Shown: one piece after another, positions 55,642 through 64,000 of the stretch
Layout: every line of letters starts with the position of its first letter
Numbering within the stretch: the first letter of the stretch is position 1
Notes under the pieces: generated by a model
What the model was told of the DNA's origin: nothing
The model's input: the letters and a program-made list of their open reading frames with translations, nothing else
Databases searched by the model: none
Translations under genes and position numbers: made by a program
Assembly (NCBI RefSeq): GCF_000015825.1
Contig: NC_009051.1
Coordinates: forward strand, 1,792,695-1,856,694
DNA length: 64,000 nt
Reading direction: 5' to 3'
From: Methanoculleus marisnigri JR1
GTDB taxonomy: Archaea > Halobacteriota > Methanomicrobia > Methanomicrobiales > Methanoculleaceae

Positions 55642-56004
55642 TTATTTCGTGTGCAGTTTTCTATGGCAGTTGGGGCATACAACAAGTAGATTCACTTTTC
55701 GATTATCTGCCGGATCCCGATTTTTATGGTGAATGTCGGGTTTCAGACCCTTCAAAGAGGTATGGCATTTCTCACATTTCCCCTTGCACCTAAGCAGAAT
55801 TTCCGTTTTAATACTTTGAGGGATAGGTACGCGTTTTTTCTTCTCATCGAATTGATCAATGGTGTTTAATCCTGTAAAACCCAAGCCCTCCCAGGTGATC
55901 TTTGGCAACACCGGCTCTTTAATCTTCGGAGTTTTCGGCAAGGTGAGTTTAGGTAACTTAATTGGTTCTAAGTCAAAGGGATCCTTTTTCCTTCGAGTAG
56001 CCAT
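55642..56004 (-). CDS. HNH endonuclease-domain protein
   Basis: A 120-residue protein. Its first 60 residues are basic and proline/lysine-rich without resemblance. The C-terminal part has an HNH pattern: RCKGKCEKCHTSL and then PDIHHKNRDPADNRKVNL and CPNCHRKLH, giving both zinc-finger CxxC pairs and the HH..N..H catalytic core. It may be a mobile-element or defence nuclease. Low GC and lack of housekeeping neighbours suggest acquisition. AGGTGT precedes the ATG. Confidence 0.8.
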   Translation of the reverse strand: MATRRKKDPFDLEPIKLPKLTLPKTPKIKEPVLPKITWEGLGFTGLNTIDQFDEKKKRVPIPQSIKTEILLRCKGKCEKCHTSLKGLKPDIHHKNRDPADNRKVNLLVVCPNCHRKLHTK

Positions 56005-56012
56005 GCCAACAC

Positions 56013-56126
56013 CTAGTCCTTATGGTATCTACCCATAATCTGCCCTTTTTTTCCCTTATTGGTAGTCCTTTGCCGAATGCGGAAATCTGCATGTGTTTTT
56101 GGGTTGTTAATCCTTTCCTTTGCCAT
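56013..56126 (-). CDS. Small basic protein upstream of the HNH gene
   Basis: A 37-residue frame (MAKERINNPKTHADFR..KGQIMGRYHKD) in front of the HNH gene, separated from it by 8 nt. GGTGGAA lies about 6 nt upstream of the ATG at 56126. No family recognised. The size, basic charge and linkage suggest a small partner, but the frame could be by chance. Confidence 0.4.
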   Translation of the reverse strand: MAKERINNPKTHADFRIRQRTTNKGKKGQIMGRYHKD

Positions 56127-56337
56127 AATTATTCCACCAGACAATGAGCAATAACCCATTCGAGTATATAAAAATAGACACCTGAACTTTTTGAGTGAAT
56201 ATTCCATTTTACTATAAGCAAACAAAATCAGAATAGATGTCAACGAATAGCATAAGCACTCACTCCTGGGACTAATTCATCTGGCATGCAACACCAGATT
56301 CATCCCCCGGCCAGCATATCCACATACATCTCTCAAA

Positions 56338-56349
56338 CATTTAAATATT
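56338..56349 (+). promoter_or_regulatory. TATA box of vapBC
   Basis: CATTTAAATATT lies about 26 bp before the antitoxin ATG at 56370, with no ribosome site between, so the transcript is probably leaderless. Confidence 0.55.
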
Positions 56350-56369
56350 TCAACTATCTATGTATACCC

Positions 56370-56609
56370 ATGGGCACGATCACCCTGAGCATCGATGACG
56401 GAACGGAGCAGGACTTCCGGAGGCTGGTCGAGAAGATCCTCGGGAAGCGGAAGGGAGCGCTCGGCGAAGCGGCGACCGAAGCGATGAAGATCTGGATCCG
56501 GGAGAAGACGCAGGAGGAGGTTGCACAGGACGCTCTCGAACTGACCGAAAAGGCGTACCATCTTGGGGCACGGAAGTATACGTCGAGGAAGGACCTGTAT
56601 GACCGGTAA
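56370..56609 (+). CDS. vapB: VapB-type antitoxin
   Basis: A 79-residue protein encoded 11 nt into overlap with the downstream PIN toxin. The N-terminus GTITLSIDDGTEQDFRRLVE is ribbon-helix-helix-like; the rest is a charged helical tail that would wrap the toxin. The longer upstream frame lacks resemblance and the ATG at 56370 fits the predicted leaderless start. Confidence 0.78.
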   Translation: MGTITLSIDDGTEQDFRRLVEKILGKRKGALGEAATEAMKIWIREKTQEEVAQDALELTEKAYHLGARKYTSRKDLYDR

Positions 56610-57036
56610 CCCGCCGCTCATCGACACGAACATCCTCGTCTACCTCTTCGACGCGGACGCACCTGAGAAGCGGCCCATATCGAGGGATCTCGTTACGGCG
56701 TGCTGGGAGTCGGAGATGCGCTACTCGGTCTCGGTACAGAACCTCGCGGAGTTCTCGGTGGTCGTGACCGAGAAGGTCGAGAACCCGATGCCGACGGAAG
56801 ACGTGCAACGATTCATCCGGGACATCCAGGACTTCGAAGGCTGGAATGTTGTCGGCTACGGCAGCGAGACTATCCTCTCCGCCCACGAGATCCGTGATAG
56901 GCACAACGTCCACTTCTGGGATGCGCTCCTCGTCGCAACGATGATCGAGTCCCGGATCGGCACGATAATCACCGAAGACGCGCACCTCCAGCGCATCCCC
57001 GGAATCACAGTCGTCAACCCGTACCGGGAAGGGTGA
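56599..57036 (+). CDS. vapC: VapC-type PIN-domain toxin
   Basis: A 145-residue PIN ribonuclease. LIDTNILVYLFD near residues 7-18 holds the first acidic residue, EFSVV the next, and HFWDALLVATMIE and IITEDAHL supply the rest of the acidic quartet. It overlaps vapB by 11 nt. It would be a typical type II toxin-antitoxin pair cleaving a tRNA or rRNA target. Confidence 0.9.
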   Translation: MTGNPPLIDTNILVYLFDADAPEKRPISRDLVTACWESEMRYSVSVQNLAEFSVVVTEKVENPMPTEDVQRFIRDIQDFEGWNVVGYGSETILSAHEIRDRHNVHFWDALLVATMIESRIGTIITEDAHLQRIPGITVVNPYREG

Positions 57037-57087
57037 GCGGACCGCAGGTGTACCTCCTGCCGTTCATCCCCGTCGCACCCGACAACC

Positions 57088-57618
57088 CTACTTCTGCAGC
57101 CTCTCCAGGAGTTCGTCCAGCCGTGAATAGGAATCCTTCGTGCCTGCCTCCATATCGGACTCCATCATCCCGTCGCGGTCTTCAACCGAGAGGAAGACCG
57201 ACTGGCCGGTAAACTTCGTCCGGTTGCCGGGCAGTTCCTCGAACTTCGCCACATCCAGGGCGACGTGCCCGGACTCCGGGAGCCCCTCGAACTCGAAGGT
57301 CTGGATGATCCGCTCGGGCGGCGTCAGATCGTGGTTCACCCCATGGAACCCGTACTCGTTCCCCTCCTCGTCCGTCTGGACGTACCTCCAGCGGCCCCCG
57401 TTCCGCGGCTCGAACGTGTCTATCCTCGTAGTGAGACCCCGCGGGCCGATCCACTGCTTGAAGAGTTCCGGATCGGTGTGGGCCCGGAAGACCAGTTCTC
57501 GCGGGGCGTCGAACTCCCGGACGACGAACATATCCTGCTTTCCCGGTTCTGCCGTGATCCGGGTGGGGTTCCGCTCTTCCCGGGCCGGCTCTTCGCTCTT
57601 CTGGAGTTCCTGTGCCAT
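57088..57618 (-). CDS. SRPBCC (AHSA1-like) domain protein
   Basis: A 176-residue START/Bet v1-like fold protein: [20 protein letters not shown] at the start, then [20 protein letters not shown], and the C-terminal amphipathic helix ([16 protein letters not shown]). AHSA1-like proteins bind small ligands. The ATG at 57618 follows AGGAG by 9 nt. Its ligand is unknown and it stands alone, convergent with vapC. Confidence 0.88.
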   Translation of the reverse strand: MAQELQKSEEPAREERNPTRITAEPGKQDMFVVREFDAPRELVFRAHTDPELFKQWIGPRGLTTRIDTFEPRNGGRWRYVQTDEEGNEYGFHGVNHDLTPPERIIQTFEFEGLPESGHVALDVAKFEELPGNRTKFTGQSVFLSVEDRDGMMESDMEAGTKDSYSRLDELLERLQK

Positions 57619-57708
57619 TCTGTTCATCTCCTTTTGCACCCCCTGGGGGCTTCATCTTGTTTATAGATTGTCGGCCGTCCCGACGGTGTCGGATTAACGG
57701 CACACTCT

Positions 57709-58836
57709 TCATTGCAGCGGTTCTCGCCGCACCCGCGACTCCCCGAGCACCCACCCGGCGTACGGAACGCCGGAGAGGAGCCGCACGCCCGCATAACTCC
57801 CGAGCACCGCCGCGATGAAGACCGCCGGGTAGGTCGGCCAGTCCGCCCACGCGAGCCCCGTGAGCGAGGCCCAGAGACTCGCAGCGGCGGCGATGACGAG
57901 CGGGTGGACGAGGTAGATCCCGTAGGAGTGCTCCCCGAATGACCGGGTGGCAGCCGCCGGGCGGCCGGCCGTCTCCTCCAGCCGCCAGGCCGCGAGGACG
58001 AGCACCGCGATGACCGGGACGTAGTAGAGCGGCTCCAGGATCCGGTAGATGCAGAAGACCGCGAGCGTCGTGCCCGCGAGGCTCCCGTAATGGATCACGC
58101 TCGCGATCCAGATCCCGCCGAGGAGGAGAGCGCCCGCACCGGCCGCGGCGAGAACCCATCCCGGCGGGATCGACCGGAGGGCCGAGCGGCAGTCATCGGT
58201 ATGCCGGGCGGCGTGGATACCGAGGACGAAGTAGAGGAGGTGCGACGGAAAGAGGCGGATCAGGGCTGTGTACCACTCCGGACCCGCGAACGCTCCCGCG
58301 AGGTGGGCGCCCGCGTTCCAGAGGATCTGGACGATGAAGAGAGCGAGGAGGAGGAAGAGGGACGCACCGAACCGGTCGATCCGGTCGTAGCCCCGCACGA
58401 TGAGCGGGAAGAGAAGGTAGAGCTGGATGATCAGCACGAAGAACCAGAGGTGGTAGGCCGCGTTCCCGAGGAGGAGGGCTTCTGCCACCCTCTCCGGAGA
58501 AGGCACCCCCGCGAACCCGATCGTCCCCTCGACCGCGACCAGGAGGTAGAACGCGGTGAAGAAGAGGTAGGGGGGAAGGATCGTCTTCGCCCGGCGGCGG
58601 TAGAACTCACCGACCGAGTAGTCCCCCGCATACCGCGCCGCGAGCACCCACCCGGAGACGAAGATGAAGACGGGCACGGCAAAATGGGCGGCGATATAGA
58701 TGAAGACGTCGAGGAGGGCGAGCGGGTTCACGGCGGGGATCCGGGTGTAGTTCATCGAGACATGGACGGCGATCACGGCGAGGGCGGCAAACCCCCGCAT
58801 GTACTCGACCTCCCGGAACCAGACCACCGCTGCCAC
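57709..58836 (-). CDS. Acyltransferase family 3 membrane protein
   Basis: A 375-residue integral membrane acyltransferase with about 10 helices. The first, FAALAVIAVHVSMNYTRIP, has the conserved histidine region; GEFYRRRAKTILPPYLFF and SFGEHSYGIYLVHPLVI are family signatures. It probably acetylates or otherwise acylates a cell-surface glycan. The start codon is uncertain: GTG at 58836 or a GTG three codons in. Confidence 0.88.
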   Translation of the reverse strand: MAAVVWFREVEYMRGFAALAVIAVHVSMNYTRIPAVNPLALLDVFIYIAAHFAVPVFIFVSGWVLAARYAGDYSVGEFYRRRAKTILPPYLFFTAFYLLVAVEGTIGFAGVPSPERVAEALLLGNAAYHLWFFVLIIQLYLLFPLIVRGYDRIDRFGASLFLLLALFIVQILWNAGAHLAGAFAGPEWYTALIRLFPSHLLYFVLGIHAARHTDDCRSALRSIPPGWVLAAAGAGALLLGGIWIASVIHYGSLAGTTLAVFCIYRILEPLYYVPVIAVLVLAAWRLEETAGRPAAATRSFGEHSYGIYLVHPLVIAAAASLWASLTGLAWADWPTYPAVFIAAVLGSYAGVRLLSGVPYAGWVLGESRVRREPLQ

Positions 58837-58957
58837 ACCTCTCTATCGCCCGCAGGACACTGGATCATCGCAGGCCGGGTATATAACTGCCCGTATACGC
58901 AGCGGGTCAGGCACTAATAATATCAGGCGACACCATCATATCAGGAGAGTTGAGTCC

Positions 58958-59407
58958 ATGCAGTACTCGGAAGGACAGGTCGGCAGGGTCTTCACCGTCC
59001 GGATCGACGACGGGGAGGACTTTCTTCGGGAGATCCAGCGGTTCGTCACGGCGATGAACATCAGGTGCGGCACGATCCAGTTCCTCGGCGCCGTCCGGTC
59101 GGCAACGATCGTGACGGGGCCGAAAGAGCCGGTCATCCCGCCGGCACCGCGGGGCGAAGAGATATTCGGGGGCTGGGAACTCGTCGGGTTCGCGACCATC
59201 TACCCCGGGGAGGACGGGCCGTCCATCCACCTCCATACGGCGGCAGGGAAGGGGATACGGTCGCTTGCCGGGTGCCTCCGGGAGAAGGCGGAGGTCTACC
59301 TGGTGATCGAAGCGATCGTCACGGAGTTCGTCGGCATCACCGCAAAACGGCTCCCCGACGAGAAGACCGGCGTCAACCTCCCGGTCTTCGACCGGACGCT
59401 CCCATGA
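58958..59407 (+). CDS. PPC/DUF296 domain protein
   Basis: A 149-residue protein of the plant- and prokaryote-conserved (PPC) domain: VRIDDGEDFLREIQRFV, RCGTIQFLGAVRSATI and GPSIHLHTAAGKG. In plants the domain occurs with AT-hook DNA-binding; prokaryotic stand-alone members have unproved functions, with conserved histidines in the HLH segment that could bind metal. AGGAG lies 10 nt before the ATG. It overlaps ygiQ by 4 nt. Confidence 0.87.
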   Translation: MQYSEGQVGRVFTVRIDDGEDFLREIQRFVTAMNIRCGTIQFLGAVRSATIVTGPKEPVIPPAPRGEEIFGGWELVGFATIYPGEDGPSIHLHTAAGKGIRSLAGCLREKAEVYLVIEAIVTEFVGITAKRLPDEKTGVNLPVFDRTLP

Positions 59408-61206
59408 CCGGGCAGCCGGAATACCTCCCGATGACGGTCGCGGAGGCGGAACGGCTCGGCATCGACCAGTTCGACATCATCCTCGTCACCGGCGACGCCT
59501 ACGTCGACCATCCCTCCTTCGGGACGGCGCTCCTTGGCCGGGTTCTCGTCGACGCCGGCTACACGGTCGGCGTCATCGCCCAGCCCGACTGGAAGAGCGG
59601 CGACGACCTCCGACGTCTCGGCGAGCCCCGGCTCTTCTTCTCGGTCTCGGCGGGAAACGTCGACTCACTGGTGAACGCCTTCACGCCGAACCTCAAGCGC
59701 CGGCACTCGGACGTCTACTCGCCGGGGGGGAGGCTTCTCCGGCCCGACCGGGCGACCCTGGTCTATACCGACCGCATCCACGCCCTCTTCCCGGAGACAC
59801 CGATCGTCATCGGCGGGATCGAGGCGAGCCTCCGGCGGTTCGCCCACTACGACTACTGGTCAGACGCCGTCCGGCAGTCCATCCTCGCCGACGCCCCCGC
59901 CGACCTCCTGGTCTTCGGGATGGGCGAGCGCCAGGTGGTCGCGATCGCCGACCGCCTCGCGGCCGGAGAGACCGCAAGAGCCCTCACCGAGGTCCCCGGC
60001 ACCGCCTACCGCGTCGAGAAGAAGGTCTGGCGGGGGATGGATCAGTCCGGCTACGTCGTCCTCCCCGGCTACCCAGAGGTGAAAGATGACCGGTATGCTT
60101 ACGCAAAGGCGTTTGCGATGCACTACGCCGAGCAGGATCCTCTCCGGGGCAGGCCCGTGGCCCAGCCGCACCCAAAGACCGTCGTCGTCCAGAACCCGCC
60201 GGCGATGCCGCTCTCGGGCGACGAACTCGACCGGGTCTACGAACTCCCCTACACGCGGAGAGCCCACCCCTCCTACACCGAACCCATACCCGCCCTCGAA
60301 CCCGTCAGGTTCTCGGTCGTCACCCACCGGGGGTGTTTCGGCGCCTGCTCGTTCTGCGCCCTCACCCACCACCAGGGCCGGATCATCCAGAGCCGGAGCG
60401 CGGACTCGATCGTCCGCGAGGTGGAGCGGATGGCAAAGATGCCGGAGTTCACCGGGGTCGTCCAGGACGTCGGGGGGCCGACTGCGAACATGTACGGCAT
60501 CCACTGCAGCCGGTGGGAGACCGCCGGCACCTGCCCCGACCGCCGCTGCATCGACTGCCCCGCACTCGACCGGAGCCACAAGGAGCAGGTCAGCCTGCTC
60601 CGGCGCATCCGGGAGCTCCCGCGGGTGAAACGGGTCTTCATCGCATCGGGCATCCGCTACGACTTAATCAGTCCGGATGACCGGGAGTACCTCTCGGAGG
60701 TCTCTACCCACCACGTCTCCGGGCACCTCAAGGTCGCACCGGAACACGTCTCGAAACGGGTCCTCGCCTCTATGGGAAAACCCTCCCGCGAGGTCTTCGA
60801 CGCCTTCCGCGAACGGTTCGAGGCCCTCCAGGAAGGAAAGAAGAAACGGCAGTACCTCGTCCCCTACCTGATGTCCGGCCATCCCGGCTGCCGGATCGCC
60901 GATATGGTCGAACTCGCCGAGTATCTCCGGGACACCGGCCTCTACACCGAGCAGGTTCAGGACTTCACGCCGACCCCGATGAGCATCTCGACGACCATCT
61001 ACCACACCGGGCTCGACCCCTTCACCCTCGAGGAGGTCTACGTCCCGAAAGGCCGGGAGAAGAGGGTTCAGCGGGCGCTCATGCACTACCGCGACCCGGA
61101 GAACTACGGGCTCGTCTGCGAAGGGCTCCGCGCCGCCGGGAGGGAAGACCTCATCGGGAGCGCGTGGGGATGCCTCGTCCCGGCAAGACGGAAGAAAAAA
61201 CGGTAA
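59404..61206 (+). CDS. YgiQ family radical SAM protein (UPF0313)
   Basis: A 600-residue radical SAM protein. The N-terminal domain (about 1-290) starts YLPMTVAEAERLGIDQFDII and resembles a Rossmann/cobalamin-like fold. The cluster motif GCFGACSFCAL lies near 309-319. HVSGHLKVAPEHVS near 440, and a C-terminal ELAEYLRD..QVQDFTPTP follow. The reaction is unknown. It is tightly coupled to the PPC gene. Confidence 0.92.
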   Translation: MTGQPEYLPMTVAEAERLGIDQFDIILVTGDAYVDHPSFGTALLGRVLVDAGYTVGVIAQPDWKSGDDLRRLGEPRLFFSVSAGNVDSLVNAFTPNLKRRHSDVYSPGGRLLRPDRATLVYTDRIHALFPETPIVIGGIEASLRRFAHYDYWSDAVRQSILADAPADLLVFGMGERQVVAIADRLAAGETARALTEVPGTAYRVEKKVWRGMDQSGYVVLPGYPEVKDDRYAYAKAFAMHYAEQDPLRGRPVAQPHPKTVVVQNPPAMPLSGDELDRVYELPYTRRAHPSYTEPIPALEPVRFSVVTHRGCFGACSFCALTHHQGRIIQSRSADSIVREVERMAKMPEFTGVVQDVGGPTANMYGIHCSRWETAGTCPDRRCIDCPALDRSHKEQVSLLRRIRELPRVKRVFIASGIRYDLISPDDREYLSEVSTHHVSGHLKVAPEHVSKRVLASMGKPSREVFDAFRERFEALQEGKKKRQYLVPYLMSGHPGCRIADMVELAEYLRDTGLYTEQVQDFTPTPMSISTTIYHTGLDPFTLEEVYVPKGREKRVQRALMHYRDPENYGLVCEGLRAAGREDLIGSAWGCLVPARRKKKR

Positions 61207-61211
61207 GGGTA

Positions 61212-61484
61212 TCAGCGCAGGGCCGAACTGACGGCGAACCCGGCGGCGATCGCGAGCGCCCGGCTCGGGATTCGGGGGATCACCAGGGTCGTCACCGCGA
61301 GCGTGACCGCGAAGTTGGCTGCCGTCCCGGGGGTGAAGACGTCGCTCGCCACCCGCATCGTGCAGGAGCGCCATTCGTGATGGGGCGACGAGGGGAGCGC
61401 TACCCGCTCTGCAAGATCGCTTGCCGTCCGCATGGCCGTCGAACGCCATGATTCCGTCTGCGGTACACTCTTTCTGCAGGGCAT
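61212..61484 (-). CDS. Possible small membrane protein
   Basis: A 90-residue frame whose C-terminal half is hydrophobic (ANFAVTLAVTTLVIPRIP then ALAIAAGFAVSSAL), giving one or two membrane helices. The N-terminal half is polar. No family recognised and no clear ribosome site. It ends 5 nt past the ygiQ stop. It may be real or a chance frame in GC-rich DNA. Confidence 0.35.
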   Translation of the reverse strand: MPCRKSVPQTESWRSTAMRTASDLAERVALPSSPHHEWRSCTMRVASDVFTPGTAANFAVTLAVTTLVIPRIPSRALAIAAGFAVSSALR

Positions 61485-61509
61485 GATAATCGGTGATGGG
61501 TTCTGAGAG

Positions 61510-61797
61510 TTACTTATTCTTATGGTCGGCGAACTCCTCCCGGATCCGGCGCATATGGTTCCGGTGGCAGGAGGGGCAGAGGGCTGCCAGGTTCCCGAGC
61601 GTACGGGGCCCGCCGCAGATCGCCGGCCGCCAGAGATCGAAGTGCGTCGATCCGGCGTCGAGCGAGACGCTGCACCCGGCGCAAAGATTCTTCTGCCGCT
61701 CGAGGATGGCCTGGACGGCCTCGTGCGTGAGATACGCATCCCCGATAGGCGCATCGTCGGGGTACACCGCGGCATGAGTCCCGCGATCGGATGTCAC
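61510..61797 (-). CDS. HNH endonuclease-domain protein (short)
   Basis: A 95-residue protein with LCAGCSVSL, THFDLWRPAICGG, LGNLAALCPSCHRNH: zinc CxxC pairs and an HNH-type core with N and H (the first catalytic His reads THFD). A GTG start at 61797 follows an AT-rich TATA-like AAAGTATATCA by about 27 nt, so it may be leaderless. Function is likely nucleic-acid cutting. Confidence 0.75.
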   Translation of the reverse strand: MTSDRGTHAAVYPDDAPIGDAYLTHEAVQAILERQKNLCAGCSVSLDAGSTHFDLWRPAICGGPRTLGNLAALCPSCHRNHMRRIREEFADHKNK

Positions 61798-61913
61798 GCG
61801 GAGAAATTATTTTTCCAGATGATATACTTTGCGATTCTGCGTCGGACTACAGCACAAGAAAGGAGAAAAACCTGCACCGGCGGCAGGGTGCAGACGAATT
61901 CCCCGCCCGGAAC

Positions 61914-62198
61914 TCAGGGGGAAGATGCAACCCGTTCGACGGTCTCGTTCACGAAACCCATCCCCGACTCCGCCAGGTTCATCAGGCGTTCGAGATACCC
62001 GATCCCCGTTTCGAGCCACCCGAGGACGTCGCGGGCGAACGAGAGCAGGTCGGCACCGGTCTGCGCGAGCTCCCCGACAACCTCCCGGATCGATTCGAGC
62101 GTCTCGAGCACGCTTCCCGGTGCGTCGGCGTCGGGCGGCGTGGCGGCGGCAGCAGCTAAAACGGCAAAGATGAGCAGGATGGTAGCGATCATCCTCAT
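61914..62198 (-). CDS. Small secreted helical protein
   Basis: A 94-residue protein with a signal peptide (MRMIATILLIFAVLAAAAAT, cut near residue 20-24) and a mature amphipathic helical part (VLETLESIREVVGELAQTG then LMNLAESGMGFVNETVE). GAGGTGG precedes the ATG by 6 nt, supporting expression. No family recognised. Confidence 0.7.
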   Translation of the reverse strand: MRMIATILLIFAVLAAAAATPPDADAPGSVLETLESIREVVGELAQTGADLLSFARDVLGWLETGIGYLERLMNLAESGMGFVNETVERVASSP

Positions 62199-62378
62199 GT
62201 TGCCACCTCACCGGCCGGAACGTCGATGAAGCGGATGATAGACAATCCGTTCCGCATAACGATCGTTACGGCATCGATCGCTATTAAGCCGTCCGCTCCG
62301 TAGTTCCCAAAAAACTGCCGCAGGCGTCCCGTGACCAAAGAGAAAAGACCAATTACCCAAAACGGAAGATATTCCGGT

Positions 62379-63065
62379 ATGCAATACGAGATCACCGGAG
62401 ACAACCTCCAGATGGTGAAACTCCGCCTCGCCCCCGGCGAGAAAGCCTGCGCCGAGGCCGGCGCCATGGTCAACATGAGCGGGAATATGCAGATGACCAC
62501 CAACATGAAGGGCGGGCTCTTCAAAGGGCTCAAGCGGATGATGACCGGCGAAGGGCTCTTCATGACCGAGTTCACCCCACAGGGGGGAGAGGGGTTCGTC
62601 TCGTTCGCCGGGAACGTCCCGGGGAAGATCTTCACCCTCGACCTGAACGGGAACGAGTTCATCGCCCAGAAAGACGCGTTCCTCTGCTCCGAACAGGGCA
62701 TCGACCTCGACATCGCGTTCACGAAGAAACTCCGGTCGGGCGTGTTCGGCGGCGAGGGGTTCATCCTCCAGAGGCTCTCCGGCAGCGGGAAGGCGTTCCT
62801 CCACTGCTGCGGCGACATCATGGAGATGACGCTTGCGCCGGGCGAGGTGGTCAAGGTCGAGACGGGCCTCGTCGTCGGGTTCGAGAGCACCGTCGATTAC
62901 AGCATCCAGGTTGCCGGCGGCGTGAAGACCGTCTTCTTCGGCGGCGAAGGACTCTTCCTGACGACGCTGACCGGGCCGGGCAAGGTCGTCATGCAGTCGA
63001 TGGATATCGCGAAACTCGCGAGTTCCCTGATCCCCTACCTCCCAATCCAGAACTCGTCGGGATAG
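62379..63065 (+). CDS. AIM24 family protein (TIGR00266-like)
   Basis: A 228-residue beta-rich protein with the AIM24 pattern: MQYEITGDNLQMVKLRL, CAEAGAMVNMSGNMQM, GGEGFVSFAGNVPGKI, FGGEGFILQRLSGSGK and FFGGEGLFLTTLTGPGKV. Repeating GGEG turns make a beta-solenoid-like trimer. The function in prokaryotes is unknown. The ATG at 62379 follows GGAAG; 16 extra in-frame residues upstream are not conserved in character. Confidence 0.88.
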   Translation: MQYEITGDNLQMVKLRLAPGEKACAEAGAMVNMSGNMQMTTNMKGGLFKGLKRMMTGEGLFMTEFTPQGGEGFVSFAGNVPGKIFTLDLNGNEFIAQKDAFLCSEQGIDLDIAFTKKLRSGVFGGEGFILQRLSGSGKAFLHCCGDIMEMTLAPGEVVKVETGLVVGFESTVDYSIQVAGGVKTVFFGGEGLFLTTLTGPGKVVMQSMDIAKLASSLIPYLPIQNSSG

Positions 63066-63163
63066 TTGAACACCATCCCACCCTTATGGACGGGGCCTTC
63101 TCACCCATCATCCGCAAGCCCGCAGAGGTAACCTGATAGTCCTCGAAGACCTAAGATCAGGGT

Positions 63164-64000
63164 ATGACCTCCCCGACGGCGGACATCGTCATGGTGGTGC
63201 ACGGCCCCGAGGCCTTCGATGCCGGCGACGTCGGGCGGCTGATCGATCTGCTCTCGCCCCGGCGGGTGCTGGTCGCGGGGGTGATGGCCCGGACGGCCGC
63301 CGAGGAGTCGGGGCTCCCGGTCGTCTGCACGGACGAGCGGCCGAGCGTGGTGCTCGGGGGCATCTCGGAGCGTGCATGCCTGGTCAACCGGGGAAAGACC
63401 CCGGAGTCCGGGCGGATATTCGGCGAACTTGTCGCCGGCAGGCTCCCGGGGCTCGTCCACGTCGAGACCTCGAGCGGCACCGTCTACTGCTGGAACCGCG
63501 GGGACAGCACGCTCGCTGAGGAGATCGCACGGCTGACGGGTTACGCCCTCGTCTCTATAGAGAGCGACGCCGCCCGGCGGGAAGGCGTGCGGGAGGTTCG
63601 TGGGTGCCTGCCCGGGGAGGCGGTCTTCGTGAACGGGTTTGTCATCGGAATCGCGACGGCGGAGACGGTCGTCCTCGCGAGCGAGAACGGGACGCTCCGG
63701 GCAGTCTCGGGGCTCGATCCGAAACCGCACGGGTTTGAGAAACTCCTCCGCGCGGGTCTTCCCGATATCCGGAAAGCCTGGTGCAAGAGCGGGCCGGTGC
63801 GGAAGGTTTCGCCCCGGCAGGGCAAGCGCGCCCGCCGCGGGGGCCGGGTCGCGGTCATAGACCACTGCGGCCATACCCTCTACCGCGAGATCGGGGAGGA
63901 TATCTCCGGCGTCCTTGCCGTCGGCGACGATACCACGGCCGTCTGCGGGCACATCTGCTCGCACTCCGGCATCCCGGTCTTCGGCGTGGTCGACGGGGAC
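63164..64000 (+). CDS. DUF2117-like protein, cut by the window end
   Basis: The first 279 codons of an open frame that runs past 64000. MVVHGPEAFDAGDVGRLIDL at the start and GDDTTAVCGHICSHSGIPVF near the end fit an archaeal uncharacterised family (DUF2117-like) common in methanogens. Mid-region VSIESDAARREGVREVRGC and a basic patch (PRQGKRARRGGRV) are seen. It is predicted cytoplasmic. A role has not been assigned. The true end is outside the window. Confidence 0.65.
   Translation, partial: MTSPTADIVMVVHGPEAFDAGDVGRLIDLLSPRRVLVAGVMARTAAEESGLPVVCTDERPSVVLGGISERACLVNRGKTPESGRIFGELVAGRLPGLVHVETSSGTVYCWNRGDSTLAEEIARLTGYALVSIESDAARREGVREVRGCLPGEAVFVNGFVIGIATAETVVLASENGTLRAVSGLDPKPHGFEKLLRAGLPDIRKAWCKSGPVRKVSPRQGKRARRGGRVAVIDHCGHTLYREIGEDISGVLAVGDDTTAVCGHICSHSGIPVFGVVDGD

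Noticed and set aside
55284-57100. Second attachment-site copy of the tRNA-Val 3' end
   Set aside because: No direct repeat of the tRNA end could be found downstream by eye, so an intact integrated element is not claimed.

Overview
The window looks like a chromosome segment of a hydrogenotrophic methanogen of the order Methanomicrobiales, most like Methanoculleus. This is inferred from high GC, archaeal-type RNA polymerase and ribosomal genes, coenzyme F420 genes (cofC, cofE, cofG), a formylmethanofuran dehydrogenase protein, methanofuran biosynthesis (mfnA), the archaeal mevalonate route (mvk, ipk, fni, idsA), and an archaeal rRNA operon with bulge-helix-bulge processing stems. No sequence search was possible, so the genus is an inference.

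Layout. 0.1-13.5 kb: tRNA-Ser, then a long co-directional housekeeping run (uS13, uS4, uS11, rpoD, eL18, uL13, uS9, rpoN, tRNA-Pro, rpoK, eno, uS2, MEMO-like, mvk, ipk, fni, RNase J, idsA, gltX) with many 4-8 nt overlaps. 13.5-14.2 kb: non-coding, repeat-rich. 14.2-18.6 kb: a DUF2178/HTH pair, then a secreted COG1361-like protein with a MacB-type ABC exporter. 18.6-26 kb: assorted genes (TPR, flavodoxin, ACT-ACT-metallo-beta-lactamase, APC permease, two hemerythrin-like proteins, a fused FwdD-FwdB). 26.4-31.5 kb: rRNA operon on the minus strand, preceded at 31.5-32.3 kb by six evenly spaced TATA boxes. 32.5-37.3 kb: scpA, smc and a coiled-coil gene. 37.5-45 kb: glyA-folD-DHPS-like-cofE, cofC, cofG, purC-purS-purQ (internally deleted) and an FTR-like protein, ending in a perfect 31-bp tandem array. 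45-53.4 kb: a minus-strand run ppsA-mfnA-hpt-dph2-methyltransferase-MFS-ubiB. 53.5-57 kb: serA, tRNA-Val and an AT-rich accessory patch (RHH protein antisense to the tRNA, HNH protein, vapBC). 57-64 kb: SRPBCC protein, acyltransferase, PPC-domain protein, YgiQ radical SAM, small hypotheticals, an AIM24-like protein, and a DUF2117-like gene cut by the window end.

The genes are mostly core metabolism and information processing. The points most worth checking are the PurQ that has lost its catalytic-cysteine region, the evenly spaced rRNA promoter array, the FwdD-FwdB fusion, the ACT-ACT-MBL protein with a changed metal motif, the RHH gene overlapping tRNA-Val with a perfect palindrome just upstream, and the dispersed hairpin repeat family. 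I did not see a CRISPR array, an intact transposon, or an evident new defence system.
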